This document shows, piece after piece, positions 11,400-24,529 of a DNA stretch of 64,000 bases. The position numbers and the translations under genes were made by a program. Position 1 is the first letter of the stretch, and each line of letters opens with the position of its first letter. Under the pieces are notes generated by a model. That model was not told the origin of the DNA. It made no database searches and saw only the letters and a list, made by a program, of their open reading frames with translations. Source of the DNA: Impatiens glandulifera (taxonomy: Eukaryota; Streptophyta; Magnoliopsida; Ericales; Balsaminaceae); the NCBI RefSeq assembly GCF_907164915.1, contig NC_061870.1:27503348-27567347 (forward strand). The letters run 5' to 3'.

Positions 11400-13133
11400 A
11401 TGGGTAATTGCTTTGGGGTTTCTCAAACTCTTGACCCAAAACCCACTATCTCCAATCGCAGCTTCAGAACTTCAAATACAGGTGAGTTATTCTGTTGTAT
11501 TGCTTTATGAACAGAAATTGGCAAATGGGTATCTCTTTTTTATCATGATTTTTGGTAAAGATTAGGAATTTCATTTTCATCAACAGAAGTTAACAACCTT
11601 TTCAGGAATATCATCTAAAAGTTATGAAACTTCTGGCACGAGTAGTAGTACTGCACATAGCCAGTTTTCTGCAATTGGAAGTGAAGATTCACTTTTAAAC
11701 GGAGAAATATTACCGGCTGCAAATTTGAAAGTTTACACCTTTGCGGATATGAAGAACGCCACGAGAGGATTCAGGTCGGATAGTGTGTTGGGTAATGGCG
11801 GTTTTGGGACTGTGTTTAAGGGATGGCTTGACGAAAAGACCCTTTTGCCAGCCAGATTCGGTACTGGCATAATGGTTGCCATCAAGAAACTGAATTCTGA
11901 AAGTATGCAAGGGTTTCAAGAATGGCAGGTAATGCAAATGGTTGAGCTGCTAGTTGCTTCAATGGATTGATTGATCAGATGCTTTATAAATATAGAAAAG
12001 AAAACAATCTATCCCTTCTTTTTCGTTATTCAAATATGCAATTCAATCTTTTTCAAAGCATTTGTTCTTCCTTCACATTGGAATGCAGGCAGAAGTGAAT
12101 TTTTTGGGAAGGCTTTCACATCCTAACTTGGTGAAGCTGTTGGGTTATTGCTGGGAAGAGAAAGAGTTATTGCTTGTCTATGAATTCATGCAGAGAGGGA
12201 GCTTAGAAAACCATCTATTCAGAAGTGAGAAGATAGATTCCCAGAATTTCATCTCATTGAAATAATTGCATTAACCCAATTTAGTATTTTTCCTTTTGAG
12301 TAGGAGGTTCGTTTGTCGACCCCCTTTCTTGGAATATGCGTCTCAAAATAGCTATTGGTGCAGCCCGAGGTCTTGCTTTCTTGCACAGTTCAGATAAGAA
12401 AGTAATATACAGAGATTTCAAAGCATCAAATATTCTCCTTGATGGGGTAATGTCTTTTTTCTAAAAAAAAATAATTTCAAAGCATCAATGATCAAACTAA
12501 TGTACATTGGTTCGATCTTGCAGAACTACAATGCAAAAATATCAGATTTCGGGCTAGCAAAGTTTGGTCCATCAGGTGGAGACACGCATGTCACTACGCG
12601 AATCATGGGAACTTATGGTTATGCTGCTCCAGAATACATTGCAACAGGTAGTTACTTAACTATATTTGTATTGTATGTCAGGTAAATTGATGTGATTATT
12701 TGAAATGAGTATTTCTTGTATAGGTCATCTATACGTGAAGAGTGATGTATACGGTTTTGGCGTAGTTCTCCTCGAAATTCTGACAGGCTTACGGGCTTTA
12801 GACACTAAACGTCCCAATGGGCAGCAGAACCTAGTTGAGTGGACAAAACCTTATCTATGCAATAAAAAGAAAAGTAAAAGTATAATGGACCCGAAAATCA
12901 AAGGCCAATATTCATCCAAGGCAGCAATAGAGGTTGCCCAAATCTCCCTTCGGTGTGTAGAATCCGAGCATGGGAAAAGACCTTCGATGAATGAAGTTGT
13001 GGAAGCGTTAGAACGGGTGGAAGCCACCATTAATAAGAACAGACCTACCAAATCCAAGCAGGCTTCAGTTGAGAATACCCATACTGGAACCGTCACTGTT
13101 AGCCCCGGTTTTGGAATGGGAGACAGAAGTTAA
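11400..13133 (+). CDS. Receptor-like cytoplasmic kinase, subfamily VII (PIX13-like)
   Basis: Cytoplasmic Ser/Thr kinase of the RLCK-VII/PBL group, which relays signals from cell-surface receptor kinases. Exons: 11400-11481, 11606-11928, 12089-12224, 12304-12446, 12524-12647, 12724-13133; 405 residues. The start MGNCFG is an N-myristoylation plus palmitoylation signature, predicting plasma-membrane anchoring. Kinase features: glycine loop [16 protein letters not shown] with Lys about 121, catalytic loop [10 protein letters not shown] with Asp about 218 (an RD kinase), DFGLAKFGP, and [10 protein letters not shown] in the activation segment. All catalytic residues are present, so it should be active. 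The C-terminal tail is short and Ser/Thr-rich. There is no extracellular or transmembrane region. Wording of the core ([23 protein letters not shown]) resembles PIX13; CST/Connexin32-type RLCKs are an alternative. Confidence 0.92.
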
Positions 13134-16100
13134 GCATAGATTGTGTAAAGAAAATGATGTCTTTTTTTTAGTATAGGATGATTCTTTTCAATACTTTGAT
13201 ATGAGAATGCCCCTATTTGTTTTTCTGAATTGTATGATTTGAAAATGTTGTGTAACTTGAAATTGTTTGTTTATAATAAATCTGGGGCGGGTTCATTTGT
13301 GTGTAATTCAACTAAAATGACCATGTTTTAAATAGAATTTGAATAACTCCCTTTTCAAATATTTTATAAATATTATTTTTAATTGTTGTTCAAGGTAAGA
13401 ATGACAATTTGAAATTGCTACGCGGTAATTGAATAGAATTGTCCCATTTCGGGCGGTTTTTTCCCGGTTTGATCGGGAGTTGACCGGAATGGTATTTGTA
13501 TCTCCGTGTCCCGATGTTATCCCAATTATAAACTCAATTATATATATAAAATTACAAATATATTTATTTATATTTTTGTAAGAGTTTTAAATTTATGTTT
13601 TTATAATAATATAAAATTTCAATATATTACAATATATATTATATTAACAAATTTGTTTACACAATTTTTTTTTTTTTAAATAATATGATATAAACGGTGC
13701 CCTACGGGAATACCTCGAAACTGAACTGGACGATGATGTTAGTAAGAAAATTCCCGAAGTAAAAACAAGACGAATACGATAAAATACATTCTCCGCCCCA
13801 ACCCAAACCACTTCATTCTCATCCTACTTAAATGAAATATGTTGGTATAAAAAGCAAGCCTAAAGAAGTATAAAACAACTTGCTCACTGAAAATTTCTTA
13901 GTTTGAAACTTGGGCCATTACCCACCATAAATACAAAATTACTTAAACTAATTATTTAATTAGTTAGTTTTTTCAAGTTTTTATATCTTAAAATATTTCA
14001 TACATCTTTACAATAATTAATATATTTGAGTATAATAAGATTGATCCGATTTTTTTAATAGACTTTATAAAAATATAATTATATTCAATAACATAATTTT
14101 TTTTTCTATTTTAATTTACTGTATATAAAAAATAATTGTTGGGCAACCTTAAATCTTCTTTATATGAAAGGTGTATAAATTGATTTGTAGGCTAGTGGTT
14201 GAAAGGTCCAAAACCATTTAAGAGTCCATTTAGTTGTTATGTTCCCATCATTGCTATTATACCACAATTAAAAATTAAAAACTCTTTTTAATAATCTCAT
14301 ATTTATGTGATTGAAAAATGAGTTTTTTTTTATTAATAATTATTTTATACAAATACTGATTTACTGAATAATTTAATTCAACATAAAAAAGTATTTTTTT
14401 TTCTTAAAATTAATTTATTATAGACAATATTGATATAATTAATAAGAATGTTTTTAAATTTTATTTTTTTAAATTTAATTATTATTAATTCAAATAAGAA
14501 ATTACATTTAAAAATTAATATATAAAAAAACATCAATAAAATAAAATAATTAAATGAGAATCTAGTTATTAAATAATATAAGAAATTTATAAGAAATAAA
14601 ATTAAAATAAAAAAATTTAACAATCTTATAATTTTTTCAAGATAACTACTCTATAGTCTATAGATATATAACATAAGTGATCAATATAAGAAGTCAACAA
14701 CCAATTAAATGGTGTTGGAAAAATCTTATGAGTTGCATTTAATAAAAATGATTATTATTAGTTTTTGTTCAAATGGTCAAATTTGAGCTTTTTATTAAGG
14801 TAAATGAAATTTTGAACTTCTTATTTTAAATCTTACCATTTTGTCCCTATTGTTAAAATTATACAAAACAATATTTTGTATTAACAACTTATTGTGATAC
14901 TCGCGGACCAATTTATGAAGATTTAAGGCTATTCCTTTTACACGGTTGGCAAATGAAACTATTTCTTCGCTTTCATCTCATTCAATCCATAAACACGTGT
15001 AATCCTATCTCCAATTGAGACCACTCGACCAATTTTAACTATGCTCAATTGCTTCAGAAGATCTAGAAATGTCCCGAGACACCTTTTAGTCAGAAGAATC
15101 CTCTTTGATGGCTTCGATGCTAGTGGTCCCTACGCATACTATAAAACAATGACTCTTTTGTTATCGTTTTAAACAACGTTAACATATTATTTACCTAACA
15201 TTTATAAATAATATAAATAGTTTATATCACTAATTTAACTATCTAATTTTATGGAGAAAATGTTTTAATTGACTTTTTAAACTTTTGTAGATAAAATCAT
15301 AAATTTACTGAAATTCGATAATTTAGTTAGTAACATGAACTTTTTATTTATTATAAAATTCACGTGTATAATAAGTTAAAAAGTATTTGAAATTCTTAAA
15401 ACAAAACTTTATATAACTTTAATATTAAGGAGTCCAAAGATAAAGTAAAAAAAAAAAAAAATTCAAAATCTTAATTGTCCACAATATAGAGCCCAATTTG
15501 ACCATTCTCACTTATTAGTTTTTTTTTTAATATTAATATATATATTATGAAAAATGCAAAATATAATATATTTTTTATGATAAAAAATATAATAGAAGAT
15601 TGACAAACTAGTCACAACCTTTTGTTTTTTATTTTAACATGGTAACACAAATCTCCACAACTATAATACTACTTCAACTTAATTGATTATAGTAAGATAA
15701 TTTTGTAACTTTCTAATCACACCATCTTAGATTAACATTTTTTTATTCTAATTATGTTTTTTTTCTTGATCCAGTTTAAATCAAGGAAAACTTAACTTTT
15801 AAACATGATTAACCTAATTAATTAATAATCAAAATTTTATTAAACAGAAATATAGAGAGTAACAAAATATTATGAATGAAAAAATAAATTGCAGAGATAT
15901 TTGTTGCAATTGTGGTGCAAAAAGTGTGAATTTTGATAACCTGAAAAAATAAGAAAAAGATAATTCAAAGAAAAATAAATGAAGTTTATATTTGTCCCTT
16001 ACAAATTGGTGCTTATTCCTGCATGAAAATTTCGTGAGGCTCACGTCATTTGTGCTTCACACAAATATTTTGTGAATAAATAAATAAATAAAATATATAA

Positions 16101-16241
16101 TTTGTAGGATGTTCACGAAACCTATAGAAGAATATTGAACTTATCATTATTTACTTATTATCAACCAGAAAAAATAAAAAGTAATATATGATTTTTTTTA
16201 TCTTAATAATAATTTATTAGGGTTTAATTGTATTATTAATT

Positions 16242-16244
<3 letters not shown>
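13134..16244. other. AT-rich intergenic region
   Basis: The left 200 bp are the 3' UTR of the kinase gene. A repeat-family copy lies at about 13397-13840. The rest is AT-rich. A more balanced patch at about 14880-15170 has no open frame I recognise. No RNA gene was seen. Confidence 0.45.
13397..13840. mobile_element. Non-autonomous repeat, copy A (GC-rich ends, AT-rich core)
   Basis: A roughly 440 bp unit starts TAAGAATGACAATTTGAAAT and ends near CATTCTCATCCTACTTA, so the ends are loosely inverted. Its right part matches the reverse complement of the left part of 29286-29699, for instance ACGGTG, CGGGAAT and GAAACTGAAC in the same order. The GC-rich ends (CCCGGTTTGATCGGGAG) contrast with the AT-rich core. 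The class is unclear: MITE-like or SINE-like. Confidence 0.5.

Positions 16245-16280
<36 letters not shown>
16245..16280. repeat. (TA)18 microsatellite before the cis-prenyltransferase start
   Basis: Thirty-six bases of alternating T and A end about 60 bp before the ATG at 16342, followed by a short CT-rich leader. It may act as or overlap the TATA region of that gene. Confidence 0.85.
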
Positions 16281-16284
<4 letters not shown>

Positions 16285-16341
16285 TTTATATCATCTTCCC
16301 CACCATCCCAACCGTTTCTATTCTCTCTCTACTGTAATTCC

Positions 16342-17184
16342 ATGGAATCAGGAGATACTGGCTCTGTAAGAAATTGGATCGGAAGTTTAGGCTACGTTAC
16401 AAGAAGGATGATTTTCAGCATCCTATCCGTAGGTCCATTACCAAACCACATCGCGTTCATTATGGACGGAAACCGTAGATACTCAAAGAAGCATAATCTC
16501 GGCGAAGGCGGCGGTCACAGAGCCGGTTTTATCGCGCTCATGTCACTAATGAAGTATTGTTACGAATTAGGTCTGAAATACGTCACGATCTTCGCATTCA
16601 GCATCGACAATTTCAGAAGACGTCCAGCCGAAGTCCAATCCGTAATGGATCTAATGCAAGAGAAGATCGAAGGATTACTCAAAGAAGCGAGTGTAGTGGA
16701 TCATTACGGAGTTCGAATTCGTTTCGTCGGAGACTTGAAACTTCTCCATCCGCCGGTTAGGGAAGCGGCGGAGAAGGTTATGCGCGCGACGGCTAATAAT
16801 AACAGGACGGTTTTGTTGATCTGTGTAGCGTATACTTCTTCGTATGAGATTGTGCATGCGGTTGAAGAAGCTTGTCATGAGAAATTTGATAAGCTTCGTG
16901 AATTGGTAGATCGCAATGAAGATGAAGAAAAAGAAGATAAGATGATTAAGTTGGTGGATATTGAGAAGCATGCTTACATGGCGGTTGCGCCGGATCCAGA
17001 TATATTGGTGAGAAGCTCCGGCGAGACTCGCCTGAGTAACTTCCTTCTGTGGCAGACGACGAACAGTCTTTTGTATTCTCCGATGGCGCTTTGGCCGGAG
17101 ATGGGTTTTACGCATATTGTTTGGGCTGTGTTGAATTATCAACGTCGTTATGCTTACTTTGAGAAGTTGAAGAAGCAGATTTGA
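16342..17184 (+). CDS. cis-prenyltransferase (dehydrodolichyl/polyprenyl diphosphate synthase family)
   Basis: Condenses isopentenyl diphosphate in cis onto an allylic primer to make polyprenyl diphosphates, the precursors of dolichols and polyprenols. One intronless frame of 280 residues, normal length for the family. Conserved regions in order: HIAFIMDGNRRYSKK (catalytic Asp about 42), GHRAGF, FAFSIDNFRRRPAEV, VLLICVAYTSSYEI, and DPDILVRSSGETRLSNFLLWQ followed by a Trp-Pro-Glu (WPE) motif. The substrate-binding and Mg2+-binding motifs are all present, so it should be a catalytic subunit and not an NgBR/LEW1-type partner. An acidic insertion (NEDEEKEDK) before the last motif is variable among plant homologues. 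No obvious plastid transit peptide is seen, so a cytosolic or ER-associated site is inferred. The start ATGGAATCAGG follows a CT-rich leader and the (TA)18 tract. Confidence 0.95.
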   Translation: MESGDTGSVRNWIGSLGYVTRRMIFSILSVGPLPNHIAFIMDGNRRYSKKHNLGEGGGHRAGFIALMSLMKYCYELGLKYVTIFAFSIDNFRRRPAEVQSVMDLMQEKIEGLLKEASVVDHYGVRIRFVGDLKLLHPPVREAAEKVMRATANNNRTVLLICVAYTSSYEIVHAVEEACHEKFDKLRELVDRNEDEEKEDKMIKLVDIEKHAYMAVAPDPDILVRSSGETRLSNFLLWQTTNSLLYSPMALWPEMGFTHIVWAVLNYQRRYAYFEKLKKQI

Positions 17185-17469
17185 TTTTATTTCTTTTTAA
17201 ACAAGAAATTTGAATCTTCTATCTTTCATTTAATGTAATAATGTAATGTTACTTTTTAAACAAATTAAGTTTTATTAGACTAATTTACAAAAAGAATGAT
17301 TATATAATATCATAAAACTCGTAGGTTCATAACCATAATGAATGTCGTGGATTCGAGACTTCACACACGACCATTTAACAGAAGAAAAAAAACATTCTCG
17401 AAATAATCATCAGCAAAAGAAGGGAGCCAACAAGGACAATGAGAGACTTTTAAAAAGTAAATCGACCAA

Positions 17470-20400
17470 TTAACGAGATGGTTTGTGCAGACGAGGGCGA
17501 TTACAGAAAATTCGGCCATTAGCCTTGACATATGCTGCAACTGCCACACTCATACCCGCCCACAAGGTTGAAAAGAACAAGTGTCGAATGTCATGCCTCA
17601 CTGTAAAAGACCGATAACAAATTTAAAAAAAAAAATAAGGATTTTTTTACTGAGAAATTGGAGTTTTCGATACTTTACCTTGCCCCAATGACATGATTGA
17701 AAGGAAGAATCCGACCAAGATTAGTGAGAACGCTACTGGGAATGACTGCAGTTCAATAATCATAACAATTACTCTTTAACTTAAAAATGAACATGAAAAG
17801 AGAATTAATAACATTGCACAAATGAAATTTACTCACAGCAAAAGCCTCAACACCTCCCTTTTGAGGTAAAGGGTTCATGTCTCGAGAAACAGACACGATG
17901 TAGTGTCCTTGCAGTAGATCGATCGAATCCTTCACAATGAAGTACGGGAGTATTCATTTTTCAGGAAGAAGAAAGAACATTTTGTAAAACAAGGAAATTG
18001 ATGTTGGATTTAGTACAAAAATAACCCAAATAATCCAATTTTTCATCAAACAAGTTATGTTTTTCAAGTAATCATATGCATCAAACAAGCTCTTGTTTCT
18101 GGGTAAAGCTCGAGTAATAACACCATACCTGTTTTGTACCATCACTGAAGTTGTTGAAGTAATAACGAGCAAGGGCATTCCAGCCGTCGTTAAATATTCC
18201 TTGAACAGTTCGTTTGCCAAATCTGCAAAGGAAATTGAATTTTTTTCTTATGCAGCTGAGAACTAAAACAACAAATTCAATCCCAACCATGTAAATAGCT
18301 TTATGCTTGAAATGCATTATATTAAACAATAGATGGACTAGGAGGAAGAGCAGAAAGTAAAATAACCTCACAAAATCTCCTTTTAAAGCAGGAGTACCAG
18401 AATACTGGATGCTTATATCATCCCCGTGGTTGGCCCATACTGCGATCAATCAAACGGGGAGAGGTCAAAAGAAAAATAACACCAATCTAATAAAGATAGG
18501 TAGATAGATGTACTCACATATCTTGAAATTATCATCAAAATTTGAATGTGTAGAGATGGTTTCTTCAGCATCGAAAATCCCTATTCTTCTAAGTTGAAAT
18601 TCCAACATTTTTCTACCAATCATGCTCTATATGCCCGGAGGAGAAGACACAACAGATAATATGAATGAGAAGAAGCATGTATAATCTAAAGTGATCATTT
18701 GAATACAGAAGATAATAAGCATAATACCTGTGTAACATTCGTGCGATCTAAACAATCGATACAATTGGTCCTTACAACTCCCAATTGTTCCTCTGCTTTC
18801 TCACCTTTGTCATTCAACAAATGGTACCTACCATAAGAATGATACAAAAGCTGGCAGAATTAAAATGTGGATGTTACAGTTGAGAAAAAAGGTTAAAAGA
18901 TAATAAATAACAAACCATACCGGTTCTTGACCAGGAAGTCTTCAATTTGATCATACAAGATAGAGAGACGCTCGAAATGCACATGTCCACAAATATGATG
19001 AAAATCGAAGTGCAAGTATCTGTAACAATTACAAGTTATTAGCATACAAGAAGCGAAAACTGAAAATATATGTATAAACAACAGCTAGGCTTTTACCTCA
19101 CATCATCACTTCCAACATGTTGCATACCACTGGCAAATTTTTCACTCAAACGGCCCTCAGCACCATGCTGCCAAAGATGCGGCTTTATTTTAGAAGGAAT
19201 ATCATAGATCTTGAACCCAGAAATCTAAATACAAGAAAAATCAAGGCTACCTCATTCACAAGATCAACAGTCACTACATTTCCATACTTCTTTCTTAAGT
19301 CCAAAAAATGCCTTTCAATAACACGAGGCTGCACAAATTATTGCAAAAAAAACGAGGAGAAAGTTCAGGTATTAGGGAAAAGGAAAATGAATACAAAAAG
19401 TAAATAAATCTCCTCATATGATATACTTACGGCTTCTTCAGCTCTAACCATCTCGAATTTAGGTTTGTAAGTCAAATCAACGATTTGTTCCCATGGCAAT
19501 GGTATTGAACCTCGAATCTACATAAGACAAATTGAACAATGATCCACATGCAAGCAAAGTGATAATCCAGATTGAACTGGTCATGTACACATATTCAGAC
19601 CAGTCACACAGAAATGATCATTTAAGCTTTAACTTGTAACAGGATCTGTTTGCCGAAATTTGGCAAAACATTAGTTTAATCTAGCCTCAACTTTGGTAAC
19701 AAAAGGTTCATGCTCTCTACATTTCCGTCAAGATCCTAAAGCTTGAGGGTGTTGATTTCTTAATATATTTTAGCTTGTAACAGGATCTGTTTGCTGAAAT
19801 TTGGCAAAACATTAATTCTATCCAGCCTCAACTTTGGTAATCAAAAGGTTCATGCTCTCTACATTTCCGTCAAGATCCTAAAGCTTGAGGGTGTTGATTT
19901 CTTAATATATTTTACCTGCACAAATGATGCTATAGACCCATTCAACTGCATGATTTGCTCAGACTCCACAAAATTTGCTACATACCCATCAGGATCGGCA
20001 CCTCTTCTCCATAACCTAGTGCCTTCCAAAGTAAAGCAATTCTACTGTCAGCTATGCCAGTGATTAGGAAACAAAGGCAAAATTTTAATCAGATAAATTT
20101 TTAGTTAAGTCACTAATAATTATCTTGCAATTATTTATTGTTTCTCGTCTATTAAAGAAAATCCCTTCCACACAGTAATATTCACATCTAACACTTCCTT
20201 GAATCAGCAAAAAGACTATCGTCACTGCATTAACTTGTAATGTAAATTGTAGGAATATTAGATTTTGTACATATAGACTTTCTGGGTATTTCATAATATA
20301 ACATACTACTTAATTATGAGATATAAAACTAATCTCCTATTTCTAATAATAATATAATATACTTGATATCCCCATAATTTCATGGGACACTAAGAAAGTA

Positions 20401-23072
20401 GCCATTAAAATTTCTAACCTAATACCGGTCCCATTTAAAAACAACTTAATATTTTTGTTTATGTATCTAGATCCCGATACCAAAACATTTGGAAACTAAA
20501 CTTAGTCGGACACAATTTGAAATTTATTTCTATTCTATAGCCTTAAAATTATGGACTGGATTTAAATAGTTGTGCTTCACATGTATTGAATTCGGAGAGA
20601 AACTTTAGTTATTATGAATTGGATAAGGCCCATAGTATGTTCAGCCCGAACAAAAATCTGCAGTTACCTTAAGTTTATTTTTGAAAAAATGGGATCTACT
20701 GTTTACTTGCATCAAAATGGGATATTTTTCTACTATTTTCTTTTAAGAAGAAGAAGTTAAGGTTCAGTACCAGTTCTCCTCGTACATCTCCTTGCAATGA
20801 GAGTAACATCAATGATATCTTTACCAATAGCTGCTTGGAAGTTCTGAAAACCTGTTAGGCAGTTAATGGAAAACTAAAAGGGAGAATATACAAAAAGTAA
20901 TCCTCATCATATGGTAATAACAAACATTTGCAATCAAAATATGCAAACACAGTTCCCACAGTAGCTAATTCTCATGTGTTAAGGATACTGCCTTGAATGA
21001 TAGGAAGCAAATAGGGCTCAAGCTGCAAATGAACATACATTATAGTCAGTCAACAAGAAAATGACATGAGATCCTTATAACATACAAACTGGTAATACAC
21101 AGACCTTTTGATCTATGAGAACCTCCAACATGTAGTTGTTCCATAGAAATCTGGGTTCCGCCTATAGCAAAACGACATTAGCTTTAATCAAAACAAAGAC
21201 TAGAATTTCAAGCAATTCACCCATGAGCAGCAGTCTTAAGAGAAATATTAAATCTCTTGAAGCACGTGAAGTTTCACATCAGTATGGATTTGAACAATTA
21301 GAGAAAAGAAAGATGCCTCAAATACAAGCACTACCTGTCTCCAGAGAGGAAGCAACTTTGATTCATCACCTAGATTATGTAAGCGCTGCAAACTGCAAGA
21401 CATAGATTGGAAGAATAATAACCACAGTATCACAGAAGACTGAGGAACAAACAAATTGCCAAGGATCGTGAGGTGGCAGCATAAATCTGAACTATGAAAG
21501 TAAGGTCATGGCCAACATTTGAACTTGAGTAAAAGTTGACAGCAAAAGTTCACATTCACCACCTGACTCACAATTATTTCATCTAGGTATCCAGATGAGA
21601 TCACATTTGGAAACAGAAAGACCCAGATTCATAAATTTATTAATGGTTTTTTATCTGGATCCAGATTAAGAAAAAAATGTTTCCAAATTTGATGATGTCA
21701 CATTTGTGGCCATCGCCACAAAATAGACTTCAAAGAAGGGAGCCTTTTCTATATAAAAATTGACAGAGAATTCCCAAATAATTAACTATTATTACAAGAA
21801 GAACAAAACAGGAGACAGTCACCTGAGGGTTATGTTGACATCGTATGAGAAGTACAAACCGTGAGACCTTTCAGCAACACTTAGCAACTTAGAGAATTCA
21901 GTCTCCATCTTTTTCTGATATAGAGTTGGTATGTCAGACAAGATAAATGCAACATTTAGAACATGTAATAAAGAGCAGCACAATGCTTTCACCTGTTCTG
22001 CTGGCGAGTTCCTAAGAGAATGGTCACAGGGTAACACTTTCAAGGATGTAACTTTGAACATTGGATGTCCCAGGTATGATCCAACGCATTCACGTTCCTT
22101 TATGACTAACAAGTATGATCCTAAGGACATAGATAATGACATAAATTTAATGCAAATAAAAAAATAATTCATAAAATGTATGCCAAATTAGAATCAAATC
22201 TTATTTTGCTGGTTACCCTCTATTTTCTTAACAAATTAGTTTCAAATATTTATATATGATCTTTAATTCCATAAAATAAAATCCAACTTGCCTTTAGTGA
22301 AAATGGAAGACCTGCTTTGGACTTTCATTCAGAACTTTAAACAATAAGGCAAGTGATAACCATTGAATTACTAAATTCCAGTCGGACAGAGTATAGAGAT
22401 TGAATTGGCTAACATTTACATCTCTTCAGCAATGAAACTGTAGATTTTTATTAATATCAAAAAGCACTTTAAAAGGTGGCAAATTGGCAGGTTGTTTCTT
22501 ATTCAAGCAATGATATATGATAAATTCAATCATTTGCAAAACCATCCAGATAAAGTGGACAGATTTTGCCCTCTAAATTCCCGCTAATGAAAAAACATCT
22601 AAACAAGCCTACCACTCAAATTCTAAGAACATATACCCATAAATGCAAGAAGCTAAAATAAGCCATTTACAAAGAAATAATTCCTAGCAGATTTTGGCTC
22701 ATGAATATGTTTTAAATGTTCATATAATTCATGAAATTTGGAGAAACTTGCCTGCTAACAGCTTTAGCATCCCAATCACACCAAATATTGTCTGAATTTT
22801 TGGAACTCGAACTGAGCTGCATTGCGGAATTTCATCTAGAAGAAAGAAATACACTAGGTAAGACACATGCATCCAGTGAAGAAAAGAAAAGAAGCACCCA
22901 GTAACATCCATTGAAGGAGCTAACCAATGAGTTTCATGGACCCATCCACACGACTAATTAGCAAACTGGAACCAGAAGAACCATCAGTTGGCTCAATAAT
23001 ATATTGGTCTGGAAAATCCCAAAGTCGCATCCGAGTGTACAACTTTTGAGCAGGATCCGCCTTTTCCATCAT
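17470..23072 (-). CDS. SAC7: SAC-domain phosphoinositide phosphatase, SAC7/RHD4 type
   Basis: Membrane phosphoinositide phosphatase; plant SAC6-8 are Sac1-like enzymes, and RHD4/SAC7 dephosphorylates PI4P during root-hair growth. Twenty coding exons (minus order): 22925-23072, 22752-22835, 21993-22120, 21823-21914, 21335-21392, 21105-21161, 20989-21022, 20771-20851, 19916-20022, 19431-19517, 19251-19328, 19097-19167, 18921-19019, 18728-18827, 18518-18626, 18367-18439, 18129-18222, 17837-17929, 17679-17745, 17470-17600. Phases all close to 596 residues, the family length. The catalytic CX5R(T) motif is in RTNCIDCLDRTN (Cys about 397). Two hydrophobic segments at about 532-553 and 559-579 make the C-terminal membrane anchor. 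A 5' UTR intron spans 23089-23366. Odd points: the intron after exon 22752-22835 starts GC, and an intron carries a 141 bp tandem duplication. Confidence 0.93.
19633..19914. repeat. 141 bp direct tandem duplication in a SAC7 intron
   Basis: Copies 19633-19773 and 19774-19914 are nearly identical, both starting CTTGTAACAGGATCTG and running to TTAATATATTTTA. The right copy ends at the 5' splice site of the exon 19916-20022 on the minus strand, so the donor-proximal intron sequence was copied downstream. Confidence 0.92.
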
Positions 23073-24529
23073 TATTGGGTTCCAATACCTAGAGATAAAT
23101 GAAAAAAAAAAAAGAACACTTCAAACTAATTCTTCTGTTCCTTTCCCAGAAAAACCAGGAGACCCACTTCCACTTTCACAATGATGAAGACAAAAATTGT
23201 TCCCAGATCTATTCATTAATATGTAGCCTTTGAAGGATGTCAAAAGAAAGAGAAAAATGAAGGATGATAACATTTGATTAAGAAGATCTCTGGCTATTTT
23301 AAGGTAGACTTTCACCATTTTACATTTTCAACATGAAATACATAATCAAAATAGAAGATGATTTACCTGGAGTAACCAGAGAGAGATGATTGAGCTATAA
23401 GATCCGATGCAAATGAAGCGAAATTCGGAGATTTGTTTTTTAATTTATCGGGAAAAGGCTGAAGATTTGCTATTTCTGAATTGTGTCTGATAGCAAAGGA
23501 ATACAGAGTGGAAACTCAAGAAGAAGCGGCAGAATCGCAAAACGAAAAGGGAGAGAAAAGTGTGGTACTATTGTCTTTAATCTTTATTGCAGGCGTCTTC
23601 ATAGACGGATCGGATGCGAGCACTGGCAAGGAATCAGTCAATCAGTCCCTATGATTCGGAATTGTATGAGCTAATAGAAAAAATTACAACTTTTCATTCA
23701 ATTAATTCTAAAACCCACTTTCATTCGTGATTAAGATTATCAAACTATAGATTTGCAGAGGATAATTGGCCATTTTCTTGATTAGTTCTGACATGGGTTC
23801 GAAATCATTTCAAATTAAAGCTCGTTTTATCAAACACAACCCCTTTGACCTGATGGGTTAATTAATAGATGAAAATTTCATTTAAACATCATTTTAAGAA
23901 CATTTCCTTAACTTTAGAAAATACAAACAATATTTTATAGTTGAAGGAGAAAATGAATTTAGGTAAAACTTTATATTTGCATAATTATCAAATATTCCCA
24001 GATCATATAGTTAAGAGAAAACCCATAATAAACTTCTTGAAAAAATCATATAAAGCCTTAAACTTTGCAGACTAAGAACATCAACAGACAAATTAAATTT
24101 CATAATATGCTGAATTCATAAAGAAAAGGAAAAGAGAAATGTACTAAAACACACTCAGGCCTCAGCATGGGGTTTTGAATAAAAAAAAGGACATGATAAA
24201 AACTCTGTATGAGATCCAGATTGGGAGAGAAACCTCTCCCTTATGTACAAAGCAGAACAAAAGTAACTGACCCTCCTCAAATTTCTCCATTACCTAGTAC
24301 TACCTTCACTGAGTCCTGGTCCATACAGAAGGTTGACTGACTGATAATGGTATAAATAAGCTACATGAAGAAAGTTTTTACAGCTTCAAATGGTCTCTCT
24401 TTAGATTCTCTTCTTTATTGGTTACCAAACTTCAATTACCTTTCATCATTTGCACTGTTATCCCATATAATATTCTCAAGCAAGTAACAAAATGATGATG
24501 AGACAGACAATGAGAACATATAGTAGTTT
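23073..24529. other. SAC7 leader and DSK2 3' region
   Basis: From 23073 to about 23500 this is the 5' UTR (with intron 23089-23366) and promoter of the SAC gene. From about 24100 to 24529 it is probably the 3' UTR of DSK2, read leftward. The AT-rich middle (23660-24100) shows no gene. Confidence 0.55.

Noticed and set aside
14880..15170. GC-balanced patch considered as a gene or RNA fragment
   Set aside because: No open frame, no tRNA boxes and no repeat partner in the window.
16675..17142. 155-codon minus-strand frame opposite the cis-prenyltransferase
   Set aside because: Antisense shadow of a strongly conserved gene; Arg/His-rich text with no family resemblance.
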